DNA of 64,000 bases from Pacificimonas aurantium. GTDB lineage: Bacteria; Pseudomonadota; Alphaproteobacteria; Sphingomonadales; Sphingomonadaceae. The notes below the pieces were generated by a model, which saw nothing but the letters and a program-made list of their open reading frames with translations, was not told the DNA's origin and did not search any database. Where the stretch lies: the NCBI RefSeq assembly GCF_020092905.1, contig NZ_JAGSGB010000001.1:248001-312000 (forward strand), written 5' to 3'. The translations under genes and the position numbers were made by a program. Shown one piece after another: positions 51,595-60,908 of this stretch (positions are counted from its first letter, which is position 1; each line of letters opens with the position of its first letter).

Positions 51595-54077
51595 AAGCGC
51601 TTGCGGAATTCGATCTCGATCATACGCCCTTCCGGGTCGAGATAGCCCGGCTGGTAGCTCAGCGGCACGGCTCCGGTCTCGTCCTCGACACGGCGAATGC
51701 CGCCGAACAGATTGTCGACCGACAGCGACATCCGCGCCCCTTTGAGGAACGGAACGTCCTCGATCAGACCCTCATTGCTCTCGAAATTGTAAAAGGCGCG
51801 CAGGTCGACCGTCAGCAGGTCGCCGAAGAACAGGTCGCTCGATCCGGGCAGACCGCTGCCGGCAATCTCCGACGTACCGGTGTAGGTCGCATCCGCGCGC
51901 AGGCCCATGCCGTTCCAGAAGACCCCGCCTTCCACCTCGACATTGTGGCGGGCGGTCGGCGTGCCGCCGCCGATGACGTCTCCGTTCAGAAGGTCGAGCT
52001 CATCCAGGCCTGGGCGGATGAGTACCGTCTCGTCCAGGCTCCAGGTGTGATAGGCCGAAACGCTCCACCGTCCGCCGGAGGGGCCGCTGCCCGGCATGGG
52101 CGGACCGCCCCGGCCGCGCCCCCTCTCCTCCTCCTGATCGAACTCGCCGCGCAGGCTGAACCCATAGCGCAGGCGCTCTGCATCGACTTCGGACAAGGTG
52201 ATCGGCCGCGCGTCCAGCGCGACCAGTTGGCCGCTGGCATCGCGGGTCACCCGGTCGGGAAAGGCCGTCTCGATCGCGGGAGTGAGCAGCGGGAAGGAGC
52301 TGGTGACGTCCTCGCTATGGTTGCGGATATATTCGACCGTCACCTGCCGGTCGCGCTCGCCGCCGGGCGACCAGTTCAGCGTCAGCTTCAGGTCGCGGCG
52401 CGATTCCGCCAGCAGGTCGGGGTTGCCGCCGGTCGTCCGGTCGATGCGGACCGTCTTGCCGGTGGCGAGGTCGAAGGTGGTGACGTTCGGCGTCACTTCG
52501 ATCGGGTCGCCCAGCTGCGACACGCTCGGGGCGGCCTCCTCGCCGATGACGCTGGCAAGGAAGGACAGGCCGTCGACCGGCTCCCAGCGCAGGCCATAAC
52601 CATATTCGTACAGGCCGCCGAAATCGCTCAGCTCGCTATAGCCCAGATTGCCGTTGACGCTGATGTCGCCGACCGCGTCGAGAACGCCCTCGCGCACGCT
52701 GGTCAGCGGAATGTCCATATTGGCGCGGGCAAAGACCACCGAGCGGCCGAGATCGGCTGCCGCCGCGGTCCCGTTCGTGACCGACTCCGAATCGATGCCG
52801 AGCCAGTTGTAACCCGCCGTCAAGCTGGTGCGCAGTTCGCCGGCCGGGAGCAGCAGGGGCGCTCCCGAAATATTCCCGTTGAGGTCGACCGTCTGGTTCA
52901 CGCTTTCGCTGGTATCGACCGTGGGCAGCAGGCCGCTGCCGAGATCGGGATCGAACGGATCGACGGCGGGATCGCCGGCCGCGACGACCGCTGTCAGCGC
53001 ATCGGTGCCTGCCTCACGCTCGGTTTCGGTCTCCGAGGCGCTGCGCGAATAATTGGCGGTCAGCGACCAGCGATACTCGTCCAGCCGCCCGTTCATCACT
53101 CCGCCCACCGCCACGTCGTCGCTGCGGCTCTCGCGCGTCAGCGCGCCGGAGGCCGGAAGCAGGCGTGAAATCTCCTCGGGCTCGTCTGTGCGGGCGAAGG
53201 GACTGTCCGCCGGGATGGTGAGGTCGACATCGGCAAGACCCAGCAGCGACCGGCTTTCATCGTGCGAGAATTCGCCGCTCAGGGTCAGCGATGTCGCCTC
53301 CGACAGCTGGCCGCTCCAATTGGCATTCAGCTCGACGGTATCGCTTTCGGCGACAAGCGTCCGAAACTCGCCTTCATCGGCCAGGTCCAAGTCACCCGCG
53401 GACTCCTGCACGATGCCGCGCTCGGCCTCGGTCAGGCTGGACGAGGGCCGATATTCCAGATCGACGTTCAGCCTGCCGCCGCCGGTGATGCGCGTATAGG
53501 TCGTTTCGACTTCCCCTTCGGCGAAGCCGCCGCCGGTCGGAAAGGCGGCTTCCACTTCGCCGGTCAGCTGCGCGAAATTGTCCTTCAGGATGAAATTCAC
53601 CACCCGCTGGTCGGGTCGATAACCATATTCCAGCGCCAGCTCTTCGGGAAATACCTGCACCCGCTCGATGGCTTCGGGCGGCAGGTCGCGCAGTTCGCGA
53701 AAGCCTGAAATGCGCTGCCCGTTCAGCAGGATGATCGGCCGTCCCCCGCCGCCGCGTCCGCGCGCAGAGCCCGTCTGCGGGGCAATGGCGTCCAGCAGGT
53801 CCTCGATCGAACTGGCCCCGTAGGACGCCACGGCCTCTTCGCCCAGTTCGATGTCGGGGGGAATGTCGCTATCCACCGAACCGCGCAGGCGCGTCCCCGT
53901 GATGATGATCGGATCGGCCGCGGCAGCCGCGGCCTCGGTCAGCTCGCCCGCATCGCTCTCGGGCGCGTCCTGCGCCATCGTCGAGGCGCCCTGCGTGGCA
54001 AGAGCGCTGGCCGCGAGCAGGCGAACCATCAGGCGAGGACTTGCGGGGCGAAGCTTGGGAAGAAGGGGGAGGGGCAC
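51591..54077 (-). CDS. TonB-dependent receptor
   Basis: Outer-membrane active transporter, 828 residues. After a signal peptide (VRLLAASALATQGASTMAQ) comes a possible TonB box region with PIIITGTRLRG, a plug domain (SSIEDLLDAIAPQTGSARGR, IILLNGQRISGF, PPEAIERVQVFP) and a beta-barrel ending in Phe (IEIEFRKRF), as outer-membrane proteins do. The Arg/Gly-rich insertion ERGRGRGGPPM is odd for a loop. GTG 54077 has AAGGA upstream; ATG 54029 is an alternative start giving a shorter signal peptide. The adjacent M14 peptidase suggests peptide uptake, by linkage only. Confidence 0.9.
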   Translation of the reverse strand: MPLPLLPKLRPASPRLMVRLLAASALATQGASTMAQDAPESDAGELTEAAAAAADPIIITGTRLRGSVDSDIPPDIELGEEAVASYGASSIEDLLDAIAPQTGSARGRGGGGRPIILLNGQRISGFRELRDLPPEAIERVQVFPEELALEYGYRPDQRVVNFILKDNFAQLTGEVEAAFPTGGGFAEGEVETTYTRITGGGRLNVDLEYRPSSSLTEAERGIVQESAGDLDLADEGEFRTLVAESDTVELNANWSGQLSEATSLTLSGEFSHDESRSLLGLADVDLTIPADSPFARTDEPEEISRLLPASGALTRESRSDDVAVGGVMNGRLDEYRWSLTANYSRSASETETEREAGTDALTAVVAAGDPAVDPFDPDLGSGLLPTVDTSESVNQTVDLNGNISGAPLLLPAGELRTSLTAGYNWLGIDSESVTNGTAAAADLGRSVVFARANMDIPLTSVREGVLDAVGDISVNGNLGYSELSDFGGLYEYGYGLRWEPVDGLSFLASVIGEEAAPSVSQLGDPIEVTPNVTTFDLATGKTVRIDRTTGGNPDLLAESRRDLKLTLNWSPGGERDRQVTVEYIRNHSEDVTSSFPLLTPAIETAFPDRVTRDASGQLVALDARPITLSEVDAERLRYGFSLRGEFDQEEERGRGRGGPPMPGSGPSGGRWSVSAYHTWSLDETVLIRPGLDELDLLNGDVIGGGTPTARHNVEVEGGVFWNGMGLRADATYTGTSEIAGSGLPGSSDLFFGDLLTVDLRAFYNFESNEGLIEDVPFLKGARMSLSVDNLFGGIRRVEDETGAVPLSYQPGYLDPEGRMIEIEFRKRF

Positions 54078-54111
54078 GCTGACGGATCCTTACTAGAGCG
54101 ACGCCGACCGA

Positions 54112-54144
54112 CCGGGACACGCTATCGACGACTACGTGTCCCGG
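54112..54144. repeat. Perfect 10-bp inverted repeat upstream of the TonB receptor
   Basis: CCGGGACACG (54112-54121) and CGTGTCCCGG (54135-54144) around a 13-nt loop. No T-run on either side, so an operator or an mRNA end-structure is more likely than an intrinsic terminator. It lies 35 bp upstream of the receptor start codon and 65 bp after the M14 peptidase stop. Confidence 0.75.
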
Positions 54145-54156
54145 CCTAGCCTCCCC

Positions 54157-54207
54157 ATGTCGCGAAGCTTTGTCGCAGCCGGCCGAACTTGTCGCAGTTT
54201 GTCGCGG
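54157..54207. promoter_or_regulatory. Direct repeats of TTGTCGCAG
   Basis: TTGTCGCAG at 54170-54178 and 54189-54197 and TTGTCGCGG at 54199-54207; a weaker ATGTCGCGA starts at 54157. The last two begin 10 bp apart, about one helix turn, as in tandem sites for OmpR-family response regulators. They lie in the upstream region of the TonB receptor gene. Confidence 0.45.
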
Positions 54208-54208
54208 C

Positions 54209-56872
54209 TCACCGAACGCTTGCGGGCGCGAAGAGCAGGCTGTTCGCGATCAGAAGGTCGAGCCCGTCCAGATACCCGCGCGTGGCCGGATCATAGGCAA
54301 AGCCGATGGCGAGGCCCGACCCGGCGCGCTGCGCCATCATATAGGGCTTGAACGCGAGCTGGCGGCGGTTCTCGTCCCAGACGTAACCGCTGGCGAGCAG
54401 GTCGTCCGCGGCCGCGAACCGCACGACGTTCGTGCCGTCGGCGGCGTTCAGCGGCGTGAGGATCTGGCTGCCGTCGACCAGGACCACCGGACCGTCCCCA
54501 TATCCCGCCGACAGCAGGCTTTCCGGGTCGATGGCGGTATTGAGCAGCGCGCCCGGCATCTCGTCCGGCAGCGCCGCCGGATCGCCGGTCAGCTCACGAT
54601 AGTCGGCCTCGCTTGCGATCGCCGTCCCCGGGACCGGGCCACTCGAACCGCCGGACTCCTCACCGCCCGACGTCTCGCTGCCACGTGCTTCGCCGCCCAG
54701 CGCCGTTTCCCTGGCTGTTGCGAACATCGCCTTTTCGCCCTCTGCCAGCATCGCGACGGTGCCGCCGATCGCGACGACGACGCCGCCCTGGTCGGCAAAG
54801 CTTTGAATGGCGGCTTTCCCGCCCGCGCCGCCCAGCGCGTCGGGACCGTATCCCGACGGCAGGAGGAGCACGTCATACTCGCCAAGGTCGGCGCGGGAGA
54901 GACGGGCGGTGCGGATCGGCGCCACCGGCACGCCGAGCCGCCGTTCGATGACGTAGCGCAGGGCCCCCGCCGATGTGGGGGCAATCCCGTCGTCCCATGC
55001 CATGGCGATCCGCGGCGCGGCCAGGCTGACGAAATTGCCGCTGCCCAGATTGGGGCCGTCTTCGACCCAGCCGCTGGCCAGCCCCACGACCTCCGCGCCG
55101 ATCTCCGCTGCGAGCTCCGAGAGGCGGGCAAGCTGGGCGTCGTCGTTGGGACCGCGCGGAAATACGACCGTTCCGCGGGGAAAGGCCTGCCCGTCGGCCC
55201 GGAAGGCTTCGCCCGTGGCACGCGCATTCAGGCCTTCCGCCAGCGCCGCGAAGACCAGCCGTGCCTGACCCGTATCTGACCATGGGACCGCCATGCCGAA
55301 GCGGCCTGACCCGGAAAGGACCGGCGCAATCGGCGCGTCCGCCAGAACCTGCGTGCCGCCGCCCGGCGCAGCCGAACACATCGTCACGTCGAGCCCCGAC
55401 ATCAGGCCCAGCGACCAGGCCGTGACGTCGTACAGGCGGTGATTGAGGCCGCGGTCGCGACGCGCCTCCTGCTCGGCGACGAAATCTGCCGGCAGCGGGG
55501 TATTTTCATCGAGAAGGCTGCGGATCAGCCGCGCTTCGGGCTGCGACCGGTCGACCATCAGCGCGCCCTCGGGGAAGGACTTGCCGCAGGCACTGAAGGC
55601 GCCGCCGCGCCGCGTAACCTCGATGCCCTGATGAACCAAGCGGCGGGCCAGCGATTCCGCGTTCCAGCGACGCTCCGACAGGTCGATCAGATAGGTTCCC
55701 CGTCCCGCTTCGCCCGCTGCGGCGGTCCGGCGATAGGCGGCATAGTCGCGCAGGAACTGGTCTGCATTGCGGGCTACCGTTTCGGCGGTCGAGAGCGTGC
55801 CGATGAAATGGTTCGCGACGCCGTCGCCATAGGTCAGGATCGAACCGTCATTGCGCTCGAACAGCAAACCGCGCGCGCTTGCCTGCTCGAACGTCATGGC
55901 GATCGACCCGGTCAGGGTCGGCCAGCTGTCGCCATAACCGGGGTAAAAGGCGTCATAGACCTCGCGCGTGAAATAGGGCTCGCCGCGGCTGTCGAACCAC
56001 GCGGCATGGTTGCGGCCCAGCAGCTCCTGCTTGCGCTTTTGCATCTCGGTGATGTTCGGATTGAACGGGTCGGCGGACGGCGGGAAGAAATAGGTGCTGT
56101 TGCCGCCCATCTCGTGCGCATCGATCAGCGCGACGGGGTTCCAGTCGCGCACGGCGGCGACCTTGCCGACCGTTTCCGGCTGGGTCACCGCGAACCAGTC
56201 GCGATTGAGATCGAACAGATAATGGTTGTAGCGTCCGCCGGGCCATGGCTCGTCATGTTCCGCGGTGTCGGGATCGGCAAAGGGCGTCAGGCCGAGCGCC
56301 TGCTCGAAGCTGTGAACGAAGCGCGCGCGTCCGTCCGGATTCTGCGCCGGATCGATGACGACGATGCTGTTATCGAGGATCGTCTCGACTCGCTCGTCGC
56401 CTCGGGCCGCCAGCAGGTGATAGGCGAGCGCCAGCCCGGCATCGGAGGAGGATATCTCGTTGCCGTGGACGCCGTAGGACAGCCAGGTGACCGGCAGGGT
56501 TTCGGGCAGCAGCCGGTCGACCTCCGCCGGGGACGGTCCGTCGGCCAGGCGCGCCATGTTCGCGCGTAGCTCGGGCAGCCGCGCCATGTTCTCGGGCGCC
56601 GAGATGACGGCGTAGACGAGCGGACGTCCTTCCCAGCTTTCGGCATATTGAACCAGCTGCATGCGGTCGGGCGCCGCCGCCTGCAGCGCTTCGACATAAT
56701 CGATGATTTCGGCGGGATCGGTGATCGCCTCCGCCGTGCGGTGTCCGGTCACCTCTTCCAGGGTCGGAATGGCCGGATCGAAGTCGCCGGGAAGGATGGA
56801 CTGGGCATCGGCGGACAGTGCCGACAGGAACAGAAACGGGCCCGTCAGGACCGCGGCCAACCAGAATTTCAT
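54209..56872 (-). CDS. Secreted M14 family zinc carboxypeptidase-like protein
   Basis: 887 residues with signal peptide FWLAAVLTGPFLFLSALSAD. Zinc ligands His136 and Glu139 in GVHGNEISS and His253 in DAHEMGG match M14; NPDGR (178-182) is a conserved substrate site. A long C-terminal part (from about 480) contains a glutamine-amidotransferase-like fold (VLLLPSGYGPDALGG) as in large M14 members of Bacteroidetes and sphingomonads. ATG 56872 is preceded by AAAGGGGG. It lies upstream of the TonB receptor on the same strand, possibly a peptide-degrading and uptake unit. Confidence 0.88.
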   Translation of the reverse strand: MKFWLAAVLTGPFLFLSALSADAQSILPGDFDPAIPTLEEVTGHRTAEAITDPAEIIDYVEALQAAAPDRMQLVQYAESWEGRPLVYAVISAPENMARLPELRANMARLADGPSPAEVDRLLPETLPVTWLSYGVHGNEISSSDAGLALAYHLLAARGDERVETILDNSIVVIDPAQNPDGRARFVHSFEQALGLTPFADPDTAEHDEPWPGGRYNHYLFDLNRDWFAVTQPETVGKVAAVRDWNPVALIDAHEMGGNSTYFFPPSADPFNPNITEMQKRKQELLGRNHAAWFDSRGEPYFTREVYDAFYPGYGDSWPTLTGSIAMTFEQASARGLLFERNDGSILTYGDGVANHFIGTLSTAETVARNADQFLRDYAAYRRTAAAGEAGRGTYLIDLSERRWNAESLARRLVHQGIEVTRRGGAFSACGKSFPEGALMVDRSQPEARLIRSLLDENTPLPADFVAEQEARRDRGLNHRLYDVTAWSLGLMSGLDVTMCSAAPGGGTQVLADAPIAPVLSGSGRFGMAVPWSDTGQARLVFAALAEGLNARATGEAFRADGQAFPRGTVVFPRGPNDDAQLARLSELAAEIGAEVVGLASGWVEDGPNLGSGNFVSLAAPRIAMAWDDGIAPTSAGALRYVIERRLGVPVAPIRTARLSRADLGEYDVLLLPSGYGPDALGGAGGKAAIQSFADQGGVVVAIGGTVAMLAEGEKAMFATARETALGGEARGSETSGGEESGGSSGPVPGTAIASEADYRELTGDPAALPDEMPGALLNTAIDPESLLSAGYGDGPVVLVDGSQILTPLNAADGTNVVRFAAADDLLASGYVWDENRRQLAFKPYMMAQRAGSGLAIGFAYDPATRGYLDGLDLLIANSLLFAPASVR

Positions 56873-56939
56873 CGAACCCCCTTTGGTTTGGTCCCGGTTC
56901 TTCGCGGGAAAGCCCGGTGGGTTCAATGGGGCAGACGCC

Positions 56940-58160
56940 CTAGGCGGCGGCGCTGGCCTCGGCCGCCAGCCGGTCGCGCTCGGCGCGGCTCATCTTTTCC
57001 GCCGCAGTCTTCAGCTGCCCGCAGGCTGCCATGATGTCCTGGCCGCGCGGGGTGCGGACGGGCGCAGAGATGCCCGCGTCGAAGACGATGCCGGAAAAGG
57101 ATTTGATGCGCGCCGGGTCGGAACATTCATATGCACTGCCCGGCCAGGGGTTGAAGGGGATAAGGTTCACCTTCGCCGGCAGTCGGTATTTGCGGATCAG
57201 CCGCACCAGCTCGCGCGCGTCCGCATCGCTGTCGTTCACACCCTTCAGCATCACATATTCGAAGGTGATCCGCCGCGCGTTCGATGCGCTGGGATAGGCC
57301 GCGCAGGCTTCGAGCAGCTCCTCAAGGCCGTATTTGCGGTTGAGGGGGACGATCTCGTCGCGCGTTTCCTTGTTCACCGCATGCAGCGAAACGGCGAGAT
57401 TCACGCCCAGCTCATCGCCGCAGCGCTGCATCATCGGCACGACGCCGGACGTAGAGAGCGTGATGCGCCGTTTCGACAGCCCCAGGCCCGTCTCGTCCAT
57501 GACGATCGCAAGCGCCTGCTTCACATTGTCGAAATTATACAGCGGCTCGCCCATGCCCATCATGACGATATTGGTCAGCATGCGCGCATCGCCGGTGATT
57601 TCCTCGCCTTCGGCCGGCCATTCGCCCAGCGCGTCGCGCGCCAGCATGACCTGACCGGCGATTTCCCCCGCGGTCAGGTTCCTGACCAGCTTCATCGTGC
57701 CGGTATGGCAGAACCGGCAGTTCAGCGTGCAGCCGACCTGGCTGGAGACGCACAGCGTGCCGCGGTCATGGTCGGGAATGAAGACCATCTCGAACTCGTG
57801 GCCGTCATCGGTCTTCAGCAGCCACTTGCGCGTACCGTCCGTCGAGACCAGCGCCTGTGTCACGTCCGGCCTGCCGATGACGAACTGCCGCTCGAACCGC
57901 TCGCGGTCGGCCTTGGCGATGTCGGTCATGGCGAAGAAATCGGTGATGCCGCGCAGATAGATCCAGTGCCACAGCTGTTTTGCGCGCATCTTTGCGCGCT
58001 TCTGCTCGACCCCGCCCGCTTCCAGGCAGGCCCTCAGTTCGTCCTTGGTCAGGCCCAGCAGGTCGACGCGTCCGTCGGCGCGCGCCGGAATGGCGCGGGG
58101 GACGGGCACGGGACTGTCCGTGCCGGGAATGGTCATCGCAGCGGTCGGCATTGCCCGCAT
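56940..58160 (-). CDS. rlmN: Dual-specificity rRNA/tRNA adenine C2-methyltransferase
   Basis: Radical SAM enzyme that methylates A2503 of 23S rRNA and A37 of some tRNAs. 406 residues. The Fe-S cysteines are Cys144, Cys148 and Cys151 in [12 protein letters not shown], and the methyl-carrying Cys is in [11 protein letters not shown] near the C-terminus. [13 protein letters not shown] and [10 protein letters not shown] are further signatures. Other Met codons (residues 4 and 9) could also serve as starts. Confidence 0.95.
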   Translation of the reverse strand: MRAMPTAAMTIPGTDSPVPVPRAIPARADGRVDLLGLTKDELRACLEAGGVEQKRAKMRAKQLWHWIYLRGITDFFAMTDIAKADRERFERQFVIGRPDVTQALVSTDGTRKWLLKTDDGHEFEMVFIPDHDRGTLCVSSQVGCTLNCRFCHTGTMKLVRNLTAGEIAGQVMLARDALGEWPAEGEEITGDARMLTNIVMMGMGEPLYNFDNVKQALAIVMDETGLGLSKRRITLSTSGVVPMMQRCGDELGVNLAVSLHAVNKETRDEIVPLNRKYGLEELLEACAAYPSASNARRITFEYVMLKGVNDSDADARELVRLIRKYRLPAKVNLIPFNPWPGSAYECSDPARIKSFSGIVFDAGISAPVRTPRGQDIMAACGQLKTAAEKMSRAERDRLAAEASAAA

Positions 58161-58213
58161 ATAGGGAATTGTCGCCGCTTTGTCAGCGGGCGCGAGAACG
58201 GCGCTTGTTAGCC

Positions 58214-58219
58214 TTGACT
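58214..58219 (+). promoter_or_regulatory. Candidate -35 element of the SdpR/SdpI-like operon
   Basis: TTGACT at 58214-58219 upstream of the operator. The matching -10 is poor (GAAATA-like, at 58237-58242, 17-bp spacer) and lies in the dyad. Transcription would start very near the ATG at 58249, so the message may be nearly leaderless. Confidence 0.3.
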
Positions 58220-58225
58220 CTAATT

Positions 58226-58247
58226 AGCCTATATTCGAAATAACGCT
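58226..58247. promoter_or_regulatory. 22-bp dyad operator of the ArsR/SdpR-like regulator
   Basis: AGC...TTCGAA...GCT: outer half-sites AGC (58226-58228) and GCT (58245-58247) and a central TTCGAA (58234-58239), symmetric around 58236/58237, AT-rich in a GC-rich setting. The form ATATTCGAA is typical of ArsR-family sites. It overlaps the promoter and ends 1 bp before the regulator's start codon, so autorepression is likely. Confidence 0.65.
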
Positions 58248-58248
58248 C

Positions 58249-58524
58249 ATGGAGAGCGTCTTTCACGCCCTGGCCCATCCGGCACGCCGCCAGGCGCTGC
58301 GATACCTGGCGCGCGAATCCCTGACCGCCGGAGATCTCGCCGCCCGGTTCGACGCGGCCGCGCCCACCATGTCGCGGCATTTCTCCATTTTGAAGGAGGC
58401 GGACCTGATCCGCGAGGAGCGGCGCGGCACCAGCCGCGTCTACAGCCTCAATGCCTCGCTCGCCGAGGAAGTTCTCGCCTCCGTCATGACCCTGCTCGCC
58501 ATCGAAAAGGACGCTCCCGAATGA
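58249..58524 (+). CDS. ArsR-family winged-helix repressor, SdpR-like
   Basis: 91 residues. HALAHPARRQALRYLARESL, LAARFDAAAPTMSRHFSIL (recognition helix) and EERRGTSRVYSL (wing) are a standard ArsR/SdpR layout. No metal-binding ELCVC-type cysteines, so it is not a metal sensor. It overlaps the SdpI-like gene by 4 bp (ATGA). In Bacillus, SdpI bound to toxin sequesters SdpR at the membrane; the same circuit can be proposed here. Confidence 0.88.
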   Translation: MESVFHALAHPARRQALRYLARESLTAGDLAARFDAAAPTMSRHFSILKEADLIREERRGTSRVYSLNASLAEEVLASVMTLLAIEKDAPE

Positions 58525-59192
58525 TCCTGTCTTCAAAGCTCCTGTCGCCCGGCGCGCGCCTGGTCCTTGTCGGCGCGTTCATCGCCATGATCGCCCTGTC
58601 CGCCTATGCCTGGTTGGCACTGCCCGAGGGACCTTACCCGGTTCATTGGGACGCATCCGGACAGGCCGACCGCTATGGGTCGAAGGCCGAGGCCGTCTGG
58701 CTGCTGCCTGGCATTTTCCTCTTCACCATGACCATTGCGCTGGTCGCGGTGCACCTCGACCCACGCCGCCGCAATCTCGAACAGAGCCGGGCGGCCCTTT
58801 CCTTCATTCTCGGGTCGCTAGCCCTTGTTTTGCTGGCGGTACACGGCGCCACGATCGCCGGCGCCCTCGGATATGACCTCGACGTCGCCCGGGTCGTGAT
58901 CGGCGCCGTCGGGCTCCTGTTCGCGGTGATCGGGAATTTCCTTACCAAGGCGCGCAGCAACTTCGCCGTAGGGATCCGCACGCCGTGGACCCTTTCCAGC
59001 GACGAGGTATGGCGCCGGACACACCGTGTCGGCGGCATGGCCTTTACGGCAACGGGATGTCTCACTCTGCTCGCTGCGATCCTACTGCCACTCGGCTGGG
59101 CGATCGCCCTCCTGTCGGTGGGCGCAGCGATCACCGTCCTCATATCGTTCGCCTATAGCTGGTGGCTCTACCGCCGCGAAACCGGCGGCTGA
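58521..59192 (+). CDS. SdpI-family membrane protein
   Basis: 223 residues with six or seven membrane helices. GPYPVHWDASGQADRYGSK is the N-terminal DUF1648-type motif, and GNFLTKARSNFAVGIRTPWT, followed by SSDEVWRRTHRVGG, is the SdpI signature. In Bacillus it gives immunity to the SdpC toxin and controls SdpR; in proteobacteria its role is unknown. No sdpC-like toxin gene is present in the window. Expressed together with the upstream repressor. Confidence 0.88.
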   Translation: MILSSKLLSPGARLVLVGAFIAMIALSAYAWLALPEGPYPVHWDASGQADRYGSKAEAVWLLPGIFLFTMTIALVAVHLDPRRRNLEQSRAALSFILGSLALVLLAVHGATIAGALGYDLDVARVVIGAVGLLFAVIGNFLTKARSNFAVGIRTPWTLSSDEVWRRTHRVGGMAFTATGCLTLLAAILLPLGWAIALLSVGAAITVLISFAYSWWLYRRETGG

Positions 59193-59202
59193 CCTCGAGG
59201 CG

Positions 59203-60087
59203 CTAAAGCAGGGGCTCCAGACGGCGCTCCGCTTGGCCAAGAGCGATGATGTCGGCGTCGGTATCGGGCTCTCCGCGCATGGCCGCCTCGATCTGCCGGT
59301 GCCTGGCGGCGACCGACTCCCGATATTCTGAATGGGTGATGACGTAGGTTCGCCGCTCTTCGAGCGCGACGAAAGTCCGTGCGGCCAGCTCTTCGGGCGG
59401 AAGCCCGTCTGCCAGCATCGCCTTCGACACATCGCGAAGCGCCGGGTCCCGCGGTGTGAAGTCGCCGTCGCGGTGCGCGCCGGGGCGGTTGCGATCATCC
59501 GCATATATCCGGGTCGAGACGCGCCCCGGACAGATTACGGCGGCATGCATGTCATGCTCTCTCAGCTCGTGCGCGAGCGATTCGGTCAGCGAGACCACCG
59601 CGTGCTTCGTCATCGTATAGATGGCCATGCCGAACGGCGCGGTGATCAGCCCCGCGAGTGATGCCGTGTTGACGACATAGCCGCGCTGGCCGCTCTCGAT
59701 CATCGCCGGGACGAAGAGACTGAGGCCGTAGGCAACGCCGAGGATGTTGACCTGGACGGTCCACTCCCAGTCGCCGATCTTGCCCAGCGCGGCCGATCCC
59801 CCGCCGCCGACGCCCGCATTGTTGAATAGCATGTAAGGCGCGCCGTGCTCTGCCAGAACGGCGGCGGCCACCTCCCGGTACTGGTCCTTGTCGGAGACAT
59901 CGAGCCTGTAGGCGAACGCCCGGGCACCCTGCGCTTCCAGCTTGGCCCGGGCAGTCTCGAGCTCGGCGGCCTCGATGTCCGCCAGGAGGACCGTCATCCC
60001 GCGGGACGCGCATTCCTTGGCAAGGGCGAAGCCGATGCCGCTCGCGCCGCCCGTGATGAAGGCGGTCATTCCGTCCAGATTGTCCAC
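59203..60087 (-). CDS. Short-chain dehydrogenase/reductase
   Basis: 294 residues, classical SDR. Cofactor motif TGGASGIG (12-19), NNAG (89-92), and the catalytic Ser143, Tyr157 and Lys161 (YTMTK). ADIEAAELE after the second strand has an acidic residue that favours NAD. C-terminal extension of about 40 residues beyond the core. Substrate unknown. 31 bp downstream of the histidine phosphatase on the same strand... it is in fact transcribed first: its start at 60087 lies 32 bp before the phosphatase's end, so the two genes read in the order phosphatase, then SDR. Confidence 0.87.
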   Translation of the reverse strand: MDNLDGMTAFITGGASGIGFALAKECASRGMTVLLADIEAAELETARAKLEAQGARAFAYRLDVSDKDQYREVAAAVLAEHGAPYMLFNNAGVGGGGSAALGKIGDWEWTVQVNILGVAYGLSLFVPAMIESGQRGYVVNTASLAGLITAPFGMAIYTMTKHAVVSLTESLAHELREHDMHAAVICPGRVSTRIYADDRNRPGAHRDGDFTPRDPALRDVSKAMLADGLPPEELAARTFVALEERRTYVITHSEYRESVAARHRQIEAAMRGEPDTDADIIALGQAERRLEPLL

Positions 60088-60118
60088 TTGGCCCTCCCCG
60101 CTGCCGCTCCGGGGAAAG

Positions 60119-60763
60119 TCAGTAGCCCTTTTGCATCTTCTGCGCGCCTGAGCCTTCGAACAGGAGCGTCTCGCGCCCGTCCTCGACCAGGTGGATGCTG
60201 CCCTGCGGCGCGCCGTCGGCGATGGGAACGCAGTCCGGCTCGAAAGGTGTTCCGCCTACCAGCGCGCCGCGGAGGATGCGTGCGGTCATGCCATGCGTGA
60301 CGACGATGACCGGCCCTCCGGCAGGCAATTCGGCAAGCCACGCGTCGACCCGGCGCCGGATGTCGGGATACCATTCGCCCTCGGGAGGGCGGACGCAGAA
60401 GAGGCCGCGTTCGGCGTCGACGATGGGGCGCCCGGCCTCTTCCATGATCTCGGCATAGTCGCGCCCCGCCCACAGGCCGACATCGATTTCGAACAGCCGC
60501 TCGTCGGTGGTCACATCGAAGAAGTTGTGGCCCAGATGCTCGGCAATGATACCCGCCGTCTGCTGGCAGCGACCCGCCGCCGATGCCCAGATATCGACCT
60601 CGGGGGCCTTGCCGAAATGCTTGGCAAGTGCCTCTCCCATCGCCTCGGCCTGGGAAAATCCGCGTCGGGTCAACGGCGTATGGGCATGGTTTCCCTGCAT
60701 GCGGGCGCCGGCATTGAAGACCGTCTCTGCATGGCGGGCGATATAAAGCGGCGGCAAGGTCAT
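60119..60763 (-). CDS. Histidine phosphatase family protein
   Basis: Phosphoglycerate-mutase-like phosphatase, 214 residues from ATG 60763. The phosphate pocket is IARHAETVFN (Arg10, His11) with the second His in VVTHGMTAR, and Glu in EIDVGLWAG. Which small molecule it uses is unknown. It precedes the SDR gene on the same strand by 31 bp. ATG 60811 would add 16 unconserved residues. Confidence 0.87.
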   Translation of the reverse strand: MTLPPLYIARHAETVFNAGARMQGNHAHTPLTRRGFSQAEAMGEALAKHFGKAPEVDIWASAAGRCQQTAGIIAEHLGHNFFDVTTDERLFEIDVGLWAGRDYAEIMEEAGRPIVDAERGLFCVRPPEGEWYPDIRRRVDAWLAELPAGGPVIVVTHGMTARILRGALVGGTPFEPDCVPIADGAPQGSIHLVEDGRETLLFEGSGAQKMQKGY

Positions 60764-60820
60764 GCCCCGGGACCTAGGGGCGGCGCCGAGACAGTGCAAC
60801 GAGCGAGGCACCGCATACGG

Positions 60821-60853
60821 AAAACGCCGGCCCCGGACGATCCGGAGCCGGCG
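60821..60853 (-). terminator. Intrinsic terminator of the second PEP-CTERM gene
   Basis: CGCCGGC-C-CCGGA and TCCGG-A-GCCGGCG form a 12-bp stem with one mismatch and a 3-nt loop (60825-60853). On the minus strand four T follow (60824-60821). It lies 56 bp past the stop codon of the PEP-CTERM gene. Confidence 0.82.
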
Positions 60854-60908
60854 CTAACAGACCCTGTGACGAACCCGTTGTCCGCAGACAGGGTTTCACG
60901 GAATGGAA

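Noticed and set aside
58237-58242. Good -10 box for the SdpR-like gene
   Set aside because: Only a weak GAAATA at the right spacing; kept as a low-confidence -35 only.
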